NCBI RefSeq assembly: GCF_917563915.1
Contig: NZ_CAKJTI010000002.1
Span: 124,001-188,000 of the forward strand
Length of the DNA: 64,000 bases
Reading direction: 5' to 3'
DNA from: Bacillus rhizoplanae
Lineage (GTDB): Bacteria; Bacillota; Bacilli; Bacillales; Bacillaceae_G
In this document: positions 18,187-29,507 of the stretch, piece after piece
Position numbering within the stretch: the first letter of the stretch is position 1
Layout: each line of letters starts with the position of its first letter
Program-made: the position numbers and the translations under genes
Notes under the pieces: model-generated
Told to the model about the DNA's origin: nothing
What the model saw: only the letters and a program-made list of their open reading frames with translations
The model's database searches: none

Positions 18187-19362
18187 ATGAAAAAGAAACA
18201 TATCGAAACGACGCTAGTTCATCACGGGTATGATGCTGCGCAGTATAAAGGGAGTTTAACACCGCCGTTATTTCAAACATCTACGTATACATTTGAAACA
18301 GCTCAGCAAGGGGAAGCGAGTTTTGCTGGATATGATTCAGCTTACATTTATTCTAGACTTGGCAATCCAACAGTCGAGTTATTTGAAGAAAGAATGGCAG
18401 CTTTAGAAGAAGGGGCAGCTGCGCTTGCATTTGGCTCTGGAATGGCAGCTATTTCAGGGACGCTTTTAGCCTTTTTAAAAGCGGGAGATCATATTGTTTG
18501 TTCTAACGGATTATACGGTTGTACGTATGGATTTTTAGAAGTGTTAGAGGAGAAATTTGCAATTACGCATACATTATGTGAGATGGAAACAGAAGCAGAG
18601 ATTACAAATAGTATTCAACCGAATACAAAGATCATTTTTGTAGAAACACCAATTAATCCAACGATGAAACTTATTGATTTAGAACTTGTTGTAAAAGTAG
18701 CAAAGCAGCATGGGCTTCTCGTTATTGTTGATAATACGTTTTGTTCGCCATATTTACAAAGACCGCTTACCTTAGGCTGCGATGTTGTTTTGCACAGTGC
18801 GACAAAATATATTGGCGGTCATGGTGATGTTGTCGCGGGTGTTACGATTTGTAAAACAAAAGAGCTTGCAGAAAAAATTCGTCCAATTCGCAAAGATGTT
18901 GGAGGGATTATGTCACCATTTGATGCATGGCTGCTTTTGCGCGGTTTAAAAACATTAGCAGTGCGGATGGATCGCCACTCTGAAAATGCAGAAAAAATTG
19001 CTGCTTTTCTGAGAAATCATGAACTAGTAGAAGATGTTTGGTATCCAGGAGGAATGCTTGCGAATAAACAAATGAAGCGCGGCGGTGGAGTGCTGTCGTT
19101 TACAGTAAAAGGTGGAAAAGAAGAGGCACAGGCTTTGATGGATAGCTTAAAGTTAATTGCAATTGCAGTTAGCCTTGGTGATACAGAAACGTTAATTCAG
19201 CATCCAGCAACGATGACACATGCGGTTATTCCAAAACATATTCGTGAGCAGATGGGTATTTATGATAATTTATTGCGCTTATCTGCAGGACTTGAGGCGT
19301 GGGAAGATGTCGTAGTAGATTTAGCACAAGCGCTGCAAAAAGAAAAAACGGCTCTATCTTAA
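18187..19362 (+). CDS. Methionine gamma-lyase-type PLP enzyme
   Basis: A 391-residue trans-sulfuration family (Cys/Met metabolism) PLP enzyme. The PLP lysine is in HSATKYIGGHGD, with YSRLGNPT and FGSGMAAI also typical. Closest to methionine gamma-lyase (methionine to methanethiol, ammonia and 2-oxobutyrate), though cystathionine lyase or O-acetylhomoserine activity cannot be excluded. ATG 18187 follows AAGGGGGATGTTT. The open frame upstream, starting TTG 17890, is leader sequence. Confidence 0.85.
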   Translation: MKKKHIETTLVHHGYDAAQYKGSLTPPLFQTSTYTFETAQQGEASFAGYDSAYIYSRLGNPTVELFEERMAALEEGAAALAFGSGMAAISGTLLAFLKAGDHIVCSNGLYGCTYGFLEVLEEKFAITHTLCEMETEAEITNSIQPNTKIIFVETPINPTMKLIDLELVVKVAKQHGLLVIVDNTFCSPYLQRPLTLGCDVVLHSATKYIGGHGDVVAGVTICKTKELAEKIRPIRKDVGGIMSPFDAWLLLRGLKTLAVRMDRHSENAEKIAAFLRNHELVEDVWYPGGMLANKQMKRGGGVLSFTVKGGKEEAQALMDSLKLIAIAVSLGDTETLIQHPATMTHAVIPKHIREQMGIYDNLLRLSAGLEAWEDVVVDLAQALQKEKTALS

Positions 19363-19374
19363 GAGCCGTTTTTC
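19343..19374 (+). terminator. Terminator between mgl-like and GAF genes
   Basis: AAAAACGGCTCT pairs with AGAGCCGTTTTT; it includes the stop codon and serves converging genes. Confidence 0.88.
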
Positions 19375-19853
19375 TATATATGTTTTAATAAAGTTTCTAC
19401 AAATTTCTCTAAATATGTTTGATCGATTTCATCAAAACGACCTTTATTTGGGCTATCGATGTCTAATACGCCGATGACTTCATCGTTTTTGATAAGTGGT
19501 ACAACAACTTCTGAATTAGAAGCTGCATCACAGGCGATATGTCCAGGGAACTGATGAACATCAGCGACAAGTTGCGTCGTTTTTGTTTCCGCTGCTGCGC
19601 CGCATACACCACGGCCAAATGGGATACGAACGCAAGCTGGCAATCCTTGAAATGGTCCAAGTACAAGCTGATTCCCTTCCGTTACATAAAAGCCCACCCA
19701 GTTAATATCTTGTAAAAACACATTGAGCAAAGCAGATGCATTTGCTAAGTTAGCTACTACATTTGACTCACCTGTTAATAATGCATCGAGCTGTTTTATT
19801 ACTGTTTCGTATTGCTCCTCGCGTGTACCTGTATATCCTTCTGATGTAAACAT
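19374..19853 (-). CDS. ytsP: Free methionine-(R)-sulfoxide reductase, GAF domain (YtsP)
   Basis: A 159-residue single GAF-domain protein of the fRMsr family. The family cysteines are visible in GPFQGLPACVRIPFGRGVCGAAAE, plus Cys in FPGHIACDAASNSE. It reduces free methionine-R-sulfoxide in the cytoplasm. Next to a methionine-degrading enzyme and rpsD, as in other Bacillus. ATG 19853 follows AAAGGGCGGCG. Confidence 0.88.
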   Translation of the reverse strand: MFTSEGYTGTREEQYETVIKQLDALLTGESNVVANLANASALLNVFLQDINWVGFYVTEGNQLVLGPFQGLPACVRIPFGRGVCGAAAETKTTQLVADVHQFPGHIACDAASNSEVVVPLIKNDEVIGVLDIDSPNKGRFDEIDQTYLEKFVETLLKHI

Positions 19854-19970
19854 AAAAACGCCGCCCTTTCTCTAGTAAAATGTAAAATCATCGCAAAATA
19901 AGCTATAATTCGCATGACTTTGTCGATAGAAAATTAAAGGAATTTGTCTTAAAAGTCAAGAAATTTACAT

Positions 19971-20058
19971 AAAAGTGAAACTTTCATCAGTAGAGGAGGG
20001 CGTCCTCCTTTGATGGCTAGTTGAACCAACGGGCTCTTACTGCTTGCTAAAGAATAAA
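19971..20058 (-). repeat. Degenerate bcr1 repeat
   Basis: AAAAGTGAAACTTTCATCAG ... GGCTAGTTGAACCAACGG ... AGAATAAAAG; the central half is lost and both end motifs are mutated. Confidence 0.65.
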
Positions 20059-20089
20059 AGCTGTTCTACGAAAGGGAGTGAGTAAGTAT

Positions 20090-20728
20090 ATGACACAGGC
20101 AAGACAGAAGATTATTGATGCGGCAATTTCGCTATTTTATGCGAAAGGATATGATGGTACATCGGTGCGTGATATAGCAAAACAAGCAAATGTCAATGCT
20201 GCCAATATTTCGTATTATTTTGCTGGAAAACAAGGATTGCTGGAACAGTTGGTGTCAGACTTTTTAGAGGGGTACTTACGTGTAATTGAAATAACATTTG
20301 AACAGCGGAATTTTTTGTCTTCAAAAGAAGTATTATTTCAGATGGTACGCAATATTTTACAATATCAATTTGAGCGAAGAGAGCTAACTCGTTTCTTTTA
20401 TAGAGAACTTTCATTAGATAGCACATTAATTCGAGAAGTAATGACAATTTACTTTTCGAAAGAGAGATATTATGTGGAACAACTTATTAGACAAGGTCAG
20501 GAAAATAAAGAATTTCAAAAAGTATCCTTCACGATGTTTATGACGCAGCTGAAGGGGATGATCAGTATGCCATATTTATATCCGCAATATATATCGGAAG
20601 TGCTGCATTCATTTCCGTCAGAAGTGTTTTTTATTGAAATGTATATAAAGGAAGTAGAGCAGTGGATAGAGAAAACTCTTTGTATAGAGCATTCGCATTA
20701 TCGTCTGCCGAGAGCGGCTTATGTATAA
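20090..20728 (+). CDS. refZ: RefZ, TetR-family chromosome-capture / division regulator
   Basis: A 212-residue TetR-family protein: N-terminal helix-turn-helix (YDGTSVRDIAKQANVNAANISYYFAGKQGLL) and an all-helical C-terminal domain. Position upstream of ezrA matches RefZ (YttP) of B. subtilis, which binds RBM sites near the origin at sporulation and affects FtsZ. ATG 20090 is chosen; GTG 20078 overlaps the ribosome site GGGAGTG. Confidence 0.85.
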   Translation: MTQARQKIIDAAISLFYAKGYDGTSVRDIAKQANVNAANISYYFAGKQGLLEQLVSDFLEGYLRVIEITFEQRNFLSSKEVLFQMVRNILQYQFERRELTRFFYRELSLDSTLIREVMTIYFSKERYYVEQLIRQGQENKEFQKVSFTMFMTQLKGMISMPYLYPQYISEVLHSFPSEVFFIEMYIKEVEQWIEKTLCIEHSHYRLPRAAYV

Positions 20729-20740
20729 AGAAAATCGAAA

Positions 20741-20794
20741 AACATAAAAACAGCTTGTTACCAGTATGTATGGGAACGAGCTGTTTTTATGTTT
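20741..20794 (+). terminator. refZ terminator
   Basis: AACATAAAAACAGCT pairs with AGCTGTTTTTATGTT around a larger loop. Confidence 0.85.
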
Positions 20795-21118
20795 ACTTCC
20801 TAATGAAATAGTATCTTCTTTTTTGTATTCTTATATAGTAGTATATCAATGAGATGGTAATAGTACTTACTTTATACAGAAGAGAAATACTGTTTTTAGC
20901 AATTATAACTTTTGGTTAGAGGTGTAACCATAATGAATTTGGAGGTAGTAAATTCTTTCGTTAAATTTTTCTAAAAACTAGGCCAAAAACATATGATTAC
21001 ATGGTATGATTAGTACATTGACAGTTGTTAAATATAGGGGATTTTCCTTTTCTTACATAACGCCTTCCATTTCAAAAAACGGAACGGACAAAAAACAAGA
21101 TAAATAGGAGGCTTTTGA
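20795..21118 (+). other. Leader / promoter gap before ezrA
   Basis: About 320 bp, AT-rich, without a convincing ORF or structured RNA. A TTGACA at 21018-21023 lacks a good -10 at the right distance, so the ezrA promoter is not assigned. GGAGG ends the gap just before the gene. Confidence 0.4.
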
Positions 21119-22828
21119 ATGGATTCAATTTTAACGATCGTTATCATCGTAGTAAGCTCTATTTTGCTCTTCCTCATAGTAGAGCTTGTGATGAGAAATC
21201 GTTTATATAAAGATATCGAGGCATTGCAGCAATGGCAGCAAGAAATTAAGGATAAGCCTGTTGCAGATGAACTGAAGAGAGTAAAAGAGTTAAATATGAC
21301 CGGACAAACAGAAGAACTGTTTGAGAAGTGGCGAAATGAATGGGATGAAATTGTTGCTAATATTCTTCCGAAAGCAGAAAAAGAATTAGAAAGCGCTCAA
21401 AAGCTTGCCGCGCAATTTTCCTTCCGAAAAGCAAAACATATAATGAATGAATCCATTAGCGGTTTAGATGAAGCAGACCATCGGATTACTGATATTTTAA
21501 ATGAATTGCAAGAGTTGTTGGAAAGCTATGAGAAAAACAATTCAGAAATTGAACAGTTACGTGATACATATCGGAATATGAAAAAGAGTGTGCTTGCTCA
21601 TCGCCATATGTTTGGCTCAGCAGAACAGAAAATTGAAGAGTTACTTGATGTAGAGTCTAAAAAATTTCAAACGTTTGAAGAAGCAACGCAAAATGGAGAT
21701 TATTTAAAAGCGCGTGAAATTGTTAGGAGTTTAGAAGAAGGACTATCAAATTTAGAACTAATTGTGCATGAAGTGCCCGATCTATTAGTAGAATGTCAAG
21801 CGACATTACCAGTACAATTAGAAGACTTAACACAAGGTCACGACGATATGAAAAAGCAAGGCTATGTATTAAATCATTTGGAAATCCCAAAAGAAGTAAG
21901 AGAGATGAACAAACAACTGCAAACATGTCTTGCGGATTTAGAATATCTACATGTGTTGGAAGCAAAAGAAAAAATCGATGTTTTAAAAACGCAGCTCGAT
22001 ACGTTATACGAACAATTGGAATTAGAAGTGAGAGCGAAATATTATGTTGAGCAACAGACAGCAACTGTATACGAAGATTTAGAAACAATTCGAGAGCAGG
22101 CGCTGGAAACAAAAGCAGAAACACAATTTGTGAAGCAAAGTTATCAGCTGCAAGATAAAGATATTGAATCACAAAAAATAATTGAAAAACAAATGCATAT
22201 TTTGATGAAGCGTTTTGAAGTATTACAACTTCGTATTGCAGAGCAAGATATCGCCTTCTCTGTCATTCGAGAAGAGTTAGAGGAAATTTACGAGCAATGT
22301 GAAACATTGAAAGTACTTCACGCTGAGTACAAGGATATGTTACAAACAATGCGTAAAGATGAATTCGAAGCACGTGAAGCGTTACGAGAAATGCGCCATA
22401 CAATAATGGAATCAAAACGTATGATGCAAAAATCAAATTTACCAGGTTTGCCAGATAGCATCATGGTTGATTTGCAAAACGGCCAACAAGCGATGCAAAG
22501 TGTGTATGAGCAGCTGGAATTAAAACCGCTGAATATGGGCGTGGTAAATGGTACGTTAGAAGAAGCAGTAGCTATTGTAAATGGTGTATATGAAGCAACG
22601 CAAGAATTAATTGAGCAAGCATATTTAGTAGAGAAATTAATTCAGTATGGTAATCGTTATCGTAGTCATGATGATATGCTGGCGCGAAGTTTAGATAACG
22701 CAGAGCGATTATTTCGTGAATATGAATACGATGCAGCTCTCGAACAAGCAGCTTCTGTATTAGAACAAATTGAGCCAGGTGTTGTCCAAAAGATTGCTGG
22801 ATTTGTTGACATAGAACAAACTCCTTAA
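21119..22828 (+). CDS. ezrA: EzrA, septation ring regulator
   Basis: A 569-residue protein with one N-terminal membrane helix ([22 protein letters not shown]) and then continuous spectrin-like coiled coil, the EzrA design. It is a negative regulator of FtsZ ring formation at the membrane and links FtsZ to PBP1. ATG 21119 follows AGGAGGCTTTTGA. The family's C-terminal conserved patch is present ([30 protein letters not shown]). Confidence 0.95.
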   Translation: MDSILTIVIIVVSSILLFLIVELVMRNRLYKDIEALQQWQQEIKDKPVADELKRVKELNMTGQTEELFEKWRNEWDEIVANILPKAEKELESAQKLAAQFSFRKAKHIMNESISGLDEADHRITDILNELQELLESYEKNNSEIEQLRDTYRNMKKSVLAHRHMFGSAEQKIEELLDVESKKFQTFEEATQNGDYLKAREIVRSLEEGLSNLELIVHEVPDLLVECQATLPVQLEDLTQGHDDMKKQGYVLNHLEIPKEVREMNKQLQTCLADLEYLHVLEAKEKIDVLKTQLDTLYEQLELEVRAKYYVEQQTATVYEDLETIREQALETKAETQFVKQSYQLQDKDIESQKIIEKQMHILMKRFEVLQLRIAEQDIAFSVIREELEEIYEQCETLKVLHAEYKDMLQTMRKDEFEAREALREMRHTIMESKRMMQKSNLPGLPDSIMVDLQNGQQAMQSVYEQLELKPLNMGVVNGTLEEAVAIVNGVYEATQELIEQAYLVEKLIQYGNRYRSHDDMLARSLDNAERLFREYEYDAALEQAASVLEQIEPGVVQKIAGFVDIEQTP

Positions 22829-22855
22829 TATGTATTAAGGGGTTTGTTTTTTTTG
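22815..22855 (+). terminator. ezrA terminator
   Basis: AACAAACTCCTTAATA pairs with TATTAAGGGGTTTGTT then a long T-run; it overlaps the stop codon. Confidence 0.9.
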
Positions 22856-23044
22856 TTCAAATAACTTTTGTATGCGTGATGATGCAATATTGCTATAATG
22901 AATAGCGGAATATGGAGCGTTTTTTAGTTAAAAGTAGAAAAGCATACTTCCGCTTTAATGACGGAAACTATGAGCATGCTTAGCGTAAACGCATGAATTT
23001 GTGATATGATTGTGTGATGTGATATCGCTGAAAGGGGAAGAACG

Positions 23045-24187
23045 ATGATCTATTTTGATAATAGTGCAACGACAAAACCATACCCGGAAGCCTTGCAATC
23101 TTATGTAACAGTTGCAGGAAAATATTTTGGAAATCCTTCTTCTATTCATTCCCTTGGGGGAGAATCAGAGCGTTTATTAACGCAATCACGTGCGATTGCA
23201 GCTCAGCTTCTTCATGCAAAGCCTTCAGAAATTATCTTTACGTCTGGAGGAACAGAAGGGAATAACCTTGCAATTAAGGGGATTGCGATGAGAAATCGCT
23301 CCCGCGGCAAGCATATGATTACAACAAATATTGAACACGCTTCTGTGTCTGAATCATATAAACAGCTAGAAAATCTTGGTTTTGACGTTACATATTTACC
23401 TGTAAATGAAAATGGTGTTGTATCGGTAGAAGATGTAAAACGTGCTCTTCGAGAGGATACAATTCTTGTTTCCATGATTCACGTTAATAACGAAACAGGA
23501 GCGATTCAGCCTGTTGGTGAAATTGGAAAGTTGTTAGTGGACTATCCGAAAGTACGGTTCCATGTGGATCATGTGCAAGGAATTGGAAAAGTACCACTTG
23601 ACTTTTATGAAAATCATATTGACCTTTGCACGATTTCTGGGCATAAGTTCCATAGTGTGAAAGGAACAGGGCTTTTATATGTTCGTGATGGCGTTAGACT
23701 TGATCCAGTTTTATCAGGTGGTGGACAAGAGTTGCGTTACCGTTCTGGTACAGAAAACTTGCCGGGAATTGTTGCAATGATAAAAGCTTTGCGAATGACA
23801 TTAGAAAAGCAGTCAGAGAATATCATGTATCTTCAAACATTAAAAAAAGAACTCATTCATGTTTTTAATGATATGGAGGATGTTACAATTAATACGCCGA
23901 ATGACCATACGGCACCGCATATTTTAAACGTATCATTTGTAGGATTAAAGCCAGAGGTTGTTGTACATGCCTTAGAAGAACGTGATGTGTATGTATCGAC
24001 AAAGTCTGCTTGTTCTTCAAAAGCAAACGAAATCAGCCATGTTTTACTGGCGATGGGCTTACCGCATGCAGTAGCAGCAAGTGCGATTCGCGTGAGTCTA
24101 GCGCCGGAAAATACGATGGAAGAAGTAAAACAATTCGAAGGAATTGTAAAAGAAACATTGCCAAAATTATATGAAGTGATGAGGTAA
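23045..24187 (+). CDS. Cysteine desulfurase (NifS/IscS-like)
   Basis: A 380-residue PLP-dependent cysteine desulfurase. PLP lysine in SGHKFHSVKG, substrate-loop Cys in STKSACSSKANEIS, N-terminus IYFDNSATTKPYPEA. It takes sulfur from cysteine as a persulfide. Lies 6 bp ahead of thiI, so it is the probable dedicated sulfur donor for 4-thiouridine synthesis (NifZ-ThiI pairing in B. subtilis). ATG 23045 follows AAAGGGGAAGAACG. Confidence 0.93.
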   Translation: MIYFDNSATTKPYPEALQSYVTVAGKYFGNPSSIHSLGGESERLLTQSRAIAAQLLHAKPSEIIFTSGGTEGNNLAIKGIAMRNRSRGKHMITTNIEHASVSESYKQLENLGFDVTYLPVNENGVVSVEDVKRALREDTILVSMIHVNNETGAIQPVGEIGKLLVDYPKVRFHVDHVQGIGKVPLDFYENHIDLCTISGHKFHSVKGTGLLYVRDGVRLDPVLSGGGQELRYRSGTENLPGIVAMIKALRMTLEKQSENIMYLQTLKKELIHVFNDMEDVTINTPNDHTAPHILNVSFVGLKPEVVVHALEERDVYVSTKSACSSKANEISHVLLAMGLPHAVAASAIRVSLAPENTMEEVKQFEGIVKETLPKLYEVMR

Positions 24188-25405
<1,218 letters not shown>

Positions 25406-25431
25406 AACCATAAATTACCATTAAAAGATAC

Positions 25432-25461
25432 GTATGAAGCCATATGGTTTATCACACTCTA
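25432..25461 (+). promoter_or_regulatory. Candidate sigma-G promoter of the ssp gene
   Basis: GTATG (25432-25436), 18 bp, CACTCTA (25455-25461), close to GHATR-N18-CATNHTA, the forespore sigma-G pattern, 24 bp upstream of a spore-protein gene. Confidence 0.55.
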
Positions 25462-25484
25462 TACTCACAAGGAGGTGATACCAT

Positions 25485-25679
25485 ATGGCAAACACAAATC
25501 AATTAGCAGTTGCTGGTGCGCAAGCTGCTTTAGATCAAATGAAGTATGAAATCGCTCAAGAGTTTGGTGTACAACTTGGACCAGATGCAACATCTCGTGC
25601 TAACGGATCTGTTGGTGGAGAAATCACAAAACGTTTAGTTGCAATGGCTGAACAACAATTAGGCGGTTTTCAACGATAA
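25485..25679 (+). CDS. Alpha/beta-type small acid-soluble spore protein
   Basis: A 64-residue SASP: Asn/Gln-rich start, [21 protein letters not shown] containing the germination-protease cleavage region (YEIA), and [18 protein letters not shown]. It coats spore DNA and protects it from UV. ATG 25485 follows AAGGAGGTGATACCAT, a very strong ribosome site. Ends with its own terminator. Confidence 0.97.
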   Translation: MANTNQLAVAGAQAALDQMKYEIAQEFGVQLGPDATSRANGSVGGEITKRLVAMAEQQLGGFQR

Positions 25680-25698
25680 CAACCATATATAATGGCTT

Positions 25699-25732
25699 AG
25701 AGAGAGCGGGATTCCCCGCTCTTTCTTTTTTT
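25699..25732 (+). terminator. ssp terminator
   Basis: AGAGAGCGGG pairs with CCCGCTCTTT followed by T's. Confidence 0.9.
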
Positions 25733-25819
25733 GTCAAAAAATAAGAGAAAACATCTACTATTGTAGCCAACTAGTCAAAATATAAACCAATTTGTCAAAA
25801 GAAGATAGTTTCGAATTAA

Positions 25820-25882
25820 CAGAAAATTCTTTATCATCGGCAGAAAACCCTTTATTATTGACAGAAAATTCTTTATTATTAA
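25820..25882 (+). repeat. Three 21-bp tandem repeats
   Basis: Three head-to-tail 21-bp units starting CAGAAAA(T/C)(T/C)CTTTAT at 25820, 25841 and 25862, between the ssp terminator and the acyl-CoA ligase gene. Confidence 0.85.
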
Positions 25883-25914
25883 GGGGAAGTCGTATATTGT
25901 AAAGGGGGAAGCGT

Positions 25915-27510
25915 ATGAGACGTGTGAGCCGTGAAGAGTTATTGGCACCGCCGACGTATAACTTAGTAGAAGAGATGGAGCGTTATGCAAAGCAACCAAA
26001 TAAGCTTGCGCTTATTTGGCAAGATGATCAAGGTAATAAAAAGAAAGTGACATATGGGGAATTGTTACAAGGGGCAAATAAAATTGGAAACGCTTTTATA
26101 AAAAGGGGTCTGAAAAAAGGGGACAAGCTTCTAATTATGATGCCTCGTCTTATTGAAACATATATGACGTATATTGCCGCAATTAAAGCGGGATTTGTTG
26201 TCATTCCAAGTTCAGAAATGCTGCGTAAAAAAGATATTGAATACCGCATTGCACATGGAGAAGTAAAAGCGATTGTGAGTTATGAGCCGTACGTTAGACA
26301 ATTCGACGGAATCGAAGCAATGAATTCGCTTTATAAATTTGTATTAAGTGAAAGACCGTTAGACGGTTGGAGCAATATAAGGGAAGCGCTTGAAACAGAG
26401 AGTGATGTACTAGAAATGGCAGAGACAAACTGTGATGATATGGTCTTTTTATCATATACATCTGGAACGACAGGCAATCCAAAAGGTGTTGTACATACAC
26501 ATGCTTGGGCGTATGCTCATCTTCGTACGAGCGCTGCAAATTGGTTAGCAATTGAAGAAAATGATGTTGTATGGGCAACAGCAAGTCCAGGATGGCAAAA
26601 GTGGGTTTGGAGTCCTTTTCTTGCAACACTTGGTTCAGGCGCAACGGGATTTGTGTATCACGGGAAATTTGACCCGGCAACATATTTACAATTATTAAGT
26701 GATAATAAAGTAAATGTATTGTGTTGCACGCCGACTGAATATCGTTTAATGGCAAAAATAGAAAACTTGCAGCAATATGACTTGTCTTCCCTGCATAGTG
26801 CTGTTTCAGCAGGAGAGCCATTGAACAGAGAGGTTATTAATACATTCCGAAATTATTTTCATGTAACGGTTCGCGATGGTTATGGCCAAACAGAAAATAC
26901 ATTACTTGTTGGTGTATTAAAAGGAATGGAAACAAAGCCTGGTTCGATGGGGAAACCAACGCCAGGTAATCAAGTTGATATTGTTGATGAGGATGGTAAA
27001 CCAGTTCTTCCGGGAGAAGTAGGAGATATTGCGGTACACATCAAAACACCAGCATTATTTAAGGAGTACTATAAAGACCCGGAACGTACAACTATGCAGT
27101 TTCGCGGTGATTATTATATTACAGGTGATCAGGCGAAAAAGGATGAAGATGGCTACTTCTGGTTTGAAGGGCGAGGCGATGATATTATTATTAGTTCTGG
27201 TTACACAATTGGACCGTTTGAAGTGGAAGATGCACTTGTGAAGCATCCATATGTAAGAGAATGTGCTGTTGTGGCAAGTCCAGATGAAATAAGAGGGAAT
27301 GTCGTAAAAGCCTTTATTGTTTTACAAGAGGGGATAGAGGAACAAGATGAAATGTTAATTCCGCTTCTGCAAGAGCATGTGAAAGAATTAACAGCACCTT
27401 ACAAATACCCGCGGAAGATTGAATTTGTGAAAGAACTTCCAAAAACAATTTCCGGTAAAATTCGCCGCATTGAACTGCGAAAGCGTGAAATGGAAATAGC
27501 TGCGAAGTAA
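25915..27510 (+). CDS. Acyl-CoA synthetase (YtcI-like AMP-forming ligase)
   Basis: A 531-residue ANL-superfamily enzyme: P-loop LSYTSGTTGNPKGVVHTH (~175-192), DGYGQTENT, GRGDDIIISSGYTIGP and C-terminal ISGKIRRIELR with the catalytic Lys. It activates a carboxylic acid, probably short/medium chain, through an acyl-AMP. Lies after the ssp gene as ytcI does in B. subtilis. ATG 25915 follows AAAGGGGGAAGC. The stop codon touches a bcr1 repeat. Confidence 0.9.
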   Translation: MRRVSREELLAPPTYNLVEEMERYAKQPNKLALIWQDDQGNKKKVTYGELLQGANKIGNAFIKRGLKKGDKLLIMMPRLIETYMTYIAAIKAGFVVIPSSEMLRKKDIEYRIAHGEVKAIVSYEPYVRQFDGIEAMNSLYKFVLSERPLDGWSNIREALETESDVLEMAETNCDDMVFLSYTSGTTGNPKGVVHTHAWAYAHLRTSAANWLAIEENDVVWATASPGWQKWVWSPFLATLGSGATGFVYHGKFDPATYLQLLSDNKVNVLCCTPTEYRLMAKIENLQQYDLSSLHSAVSAGEPLNREVINTFRNYFHVTVRDGYGQTENTLLVGVLKGMETKPGSMGKPTPGNQVDIVDEDGKPVLPGEVGDIAVHIKTPALFKEYYKDPERTTMQFRGDYYITGDQAKKDEDGYFWFEGRGDDIIISSGYTIGPFEVEDALVKHPYVRECAVVASPDEIRGNVVKAFIVLQEGIEEQDEMLIPLLQEHVKELTAPYKYPRKIEFVKELPKTISGKIRRIELRKREMEIAAK

Positions 27511-27657
27511 AGTGAAACTTCCATCAGTGGGGGGCTTTATCCCCCACTGATGGAAAGCCCGCCCAATCGGGCTTTTACGGGCAGTTATCCCTCACCTATC
27601 TTCCTCGTTTTTCTCCGAATCTTAAGGTGAGGTCTTACTGCCCGTTAACGGGATAAA
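27508..27657 (-). repeat. bcr1 repeat (full length)
   Basis: TAAAGTGAAACTTCCATCAG ... CCCGTTAACGGGATAAA, 150 bp. Its first bases are the stop codon of the acyl-CoA ligase gene. Confidence 0.9.
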
Positions 27658-27762
27658 GAAGGATTGTAAGTACGAAAGAATCGTGGGCAGAGAAATCTGC
27701 CTGCTTTTTTTCTTGCTGACAATTTCGTACACTAAAAAGTAAGAAGCAAAGGGGGAGAAAAA

Positions 27763-29325
27763 ATGGGAGAACTTTGGTATGGTGGAAAGATTTATACAAT
27801 GGAAGAAGAAGGAACGACCGTAGAAGCTGTTTACGTAGAAAACGGTAAGATTATTGCTGTTGGAATGAAAGAAGATTTAGAATCTCGTTATCATCCGAAG
27901 CAGTTATTTGATGTAGAAGGAAAAACAATGCTCCCTGGTCTTGTAGACAGTCATATGCATCTTATTGGACACGGGGAACGATTGCTTCGCTTAGATTTAT
28001 CAGCATGTACATCTTATCAAGAAGTGTTAAATCTTGTTGCTGAACGAGTAAAAACAGCCAAGCAAGGAGAATGGATTATTGGAGAGGGCTGGAATGAAAA
28101 TAATTTTACAGATCGGAAAGACATACATAAACGCGATTTAGATGTTCTGTCACTTCATCATCCTATTTTATTGAAACGCGTTTGTCGTCATGTGACTTTA
28201 GTAAATTCTTATATTCTTGAGAAAGCAGAGATTATGCAGGGAAGAGAAGATCCGAAAGGCGGGAAAATTGGACGAGATAAAACTGGTGAATTCACAGGTT
28301 TATTGTACGAACAAGCGCAGGATTTAATTGCTCATATTCAACCAGAAATCGATGCAGCGTATTTAACAAACGCATTGAAAACAGCCATTAAAGATTGTTG
28401 GAAATATGGATTAGTTGGTGGTCATACAGAAGACTTAAACTATTACGGTGGTTTTCAAAAAACATATAAAGCCTTTGCAGAAGTGATTCGAGATATGCCG
28501 TTTAAAGCGCACCTTCTAGTTCATCATGAGGTGGCACATGAAAGGGAGCGCTATGAGAGTACACGTTATATTGAGTTTGGAGCGATGAAAATCTTTTCAG
28601 ATGGTTCCTTTGGCGGACGAACAGCACTGCTTAGTGAGCCATATGAAGATGTAAAGGAAACAAATGGAGTTGCCATCTTTTCACGTGATGAACTTGCGCT
28701 ACTTGTAAAACAAGCGAGAGATTTTCATATGCCTGTTGCAATTCATACAATTGGTGATTTATCACTTGAATATGTGATAGATGCGCTCGAAATGCATCCA
28801 CCAAAAGAAGGGCAGCGTGATCGCATTATTCACTGTCAGCTTGTACGTGAAGAGTTAATTGAGCGAATGAAGAAGCTCCCTGCAATTTTAGATCTTCAAC
28901 CTGTCTTCGTTTCTTCCGACTTTCCATCTGTTATTGAAAAACTAGGGGAGCATCGCCTTCGTTATGCCTATGCCTGGAAAACACTTCTTCATGCTGGCTT
29001 GCACTGTGCGGGCGGTTCGGATGCACCAATCGAGCAGGTGAACCCGCTTTTAGGCATATACAGCGCCGTAACAAGGAAAAGCTTTGTGGATGGAAACTGT
29101 TACATACTAGAAGAAAAGTTAACAGTATTTGAAGCTGCTTCGCTATTCACAACAGGAAGCGCATATGCGATTGGAAAAGAAGAGAGCCGCGGGAAAATTG
29201 CTGCAGGGTATGAAGCGGATTTTACTATATTAGACAGAGATATATTTGACATTCAGGAAGAAGAAATAAAAGAGATAGATGTTGTAATAACGGTTGTGGA
29301 TGGTGAAATTGTATATAAAAAATAG
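27763..29325 (+). CDS. ytcJ: YtcJ-like metal-dependent amidohydrolase
   Basis: A 520-residue amidohydrolase-3 family protein. Metal motif DSHMHLIGHG (~60-70), further His in IHTIGDLSL and IIHCQLVREE, Asp in CAGGSDAPIEQVNPL, and the C-terminal beta-sandwich close (GKIAAGYEADFTILDRDIF). Hydrolyses an unknown amide or cyclic substrate. ATG 27763 follows AAAGGGGGAGAAAAA. Confidence 0.9.
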   Translation: MGELWYGGKIYTMEEEGTTVEAVYVENGKIIAVGMKEDLESRYHPKQLFDVEGKTMLPGLVDSHMHLIGHGERLLRLDLSACTSYQEVLNLVAERVKTAKQGEWIIGEGWNENNFTDRKDIHKRDLDVLSLHHPILLKRVCRHVTLVNSYILEKAEIMQGREDPKGGKIGRDKTGEFTGLLYEQAQDLIAHIQPEIDAAYLTNALKTAIKDCWKYGLVGGHTEDLNYYGGFQKTYKAFAEVIRDMPFKAHLLVHHEVAHERERYESTRYIEFGAMKIFSDGSFGGRTALLSEPYEDVKETNGVAIFSRDELALLVKQARDFHMPVAIHTIGDLSLEYVIDALEMHPPKEGQRDRIIHCQLVREELIERMKKLPAILDLQPVFVSSDFPSVIEKLGEHRLRYAYAWKTLLHAGLHCAGGSDAPIEQVNPLLGIYSAVTRKSFVDGNCYILEEKLTVFEAASLFTTGSAYAIGKEESRGKIAAGYEADFTILDRDIFDIQEEEIKEIDVVITVVDGEIVYKK

Positions 29326-29353
29326 AGGCAGCATATGCCGCCTCTATTTTTTA
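29322..29353 (+). terminator. ytcJ terminator
   Basis: AGAGGCAGCATATGCCGCCTCT hairpin then T's; a bcr1 element starts inside the T-run. Confidence 0.85.
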
Positions 29354-29507
29354 TCCCGCATTAACGGGCAGTAAGATCCTCTACCTCAAGATTCAGAGAG
29401 AAGCAAAGAAGATAGGTGGGGGATAACTGCCCGTAAAAGCCCGATTGGTTCAACTAGCCGTCAGTGGAGGATGAAGAAAACCTCCACTGACGGAAGTTTC
29501 ACTTTAT
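29350..29507 (+). repeat. bcr1 repeat (full length)
   Basis: TTTATCCCGCATTAACGGGC ... GTTTCACTTTAT. One end is in the ytcJ terminator T-run and the other end forms the nadK stop codon. Confidence 0.92.

Noticed and set aside
25820-25882. CRISPR array
   Set aside because: The 21-bp units are in direct tandem with no unique spacers, and no cas genes are present.
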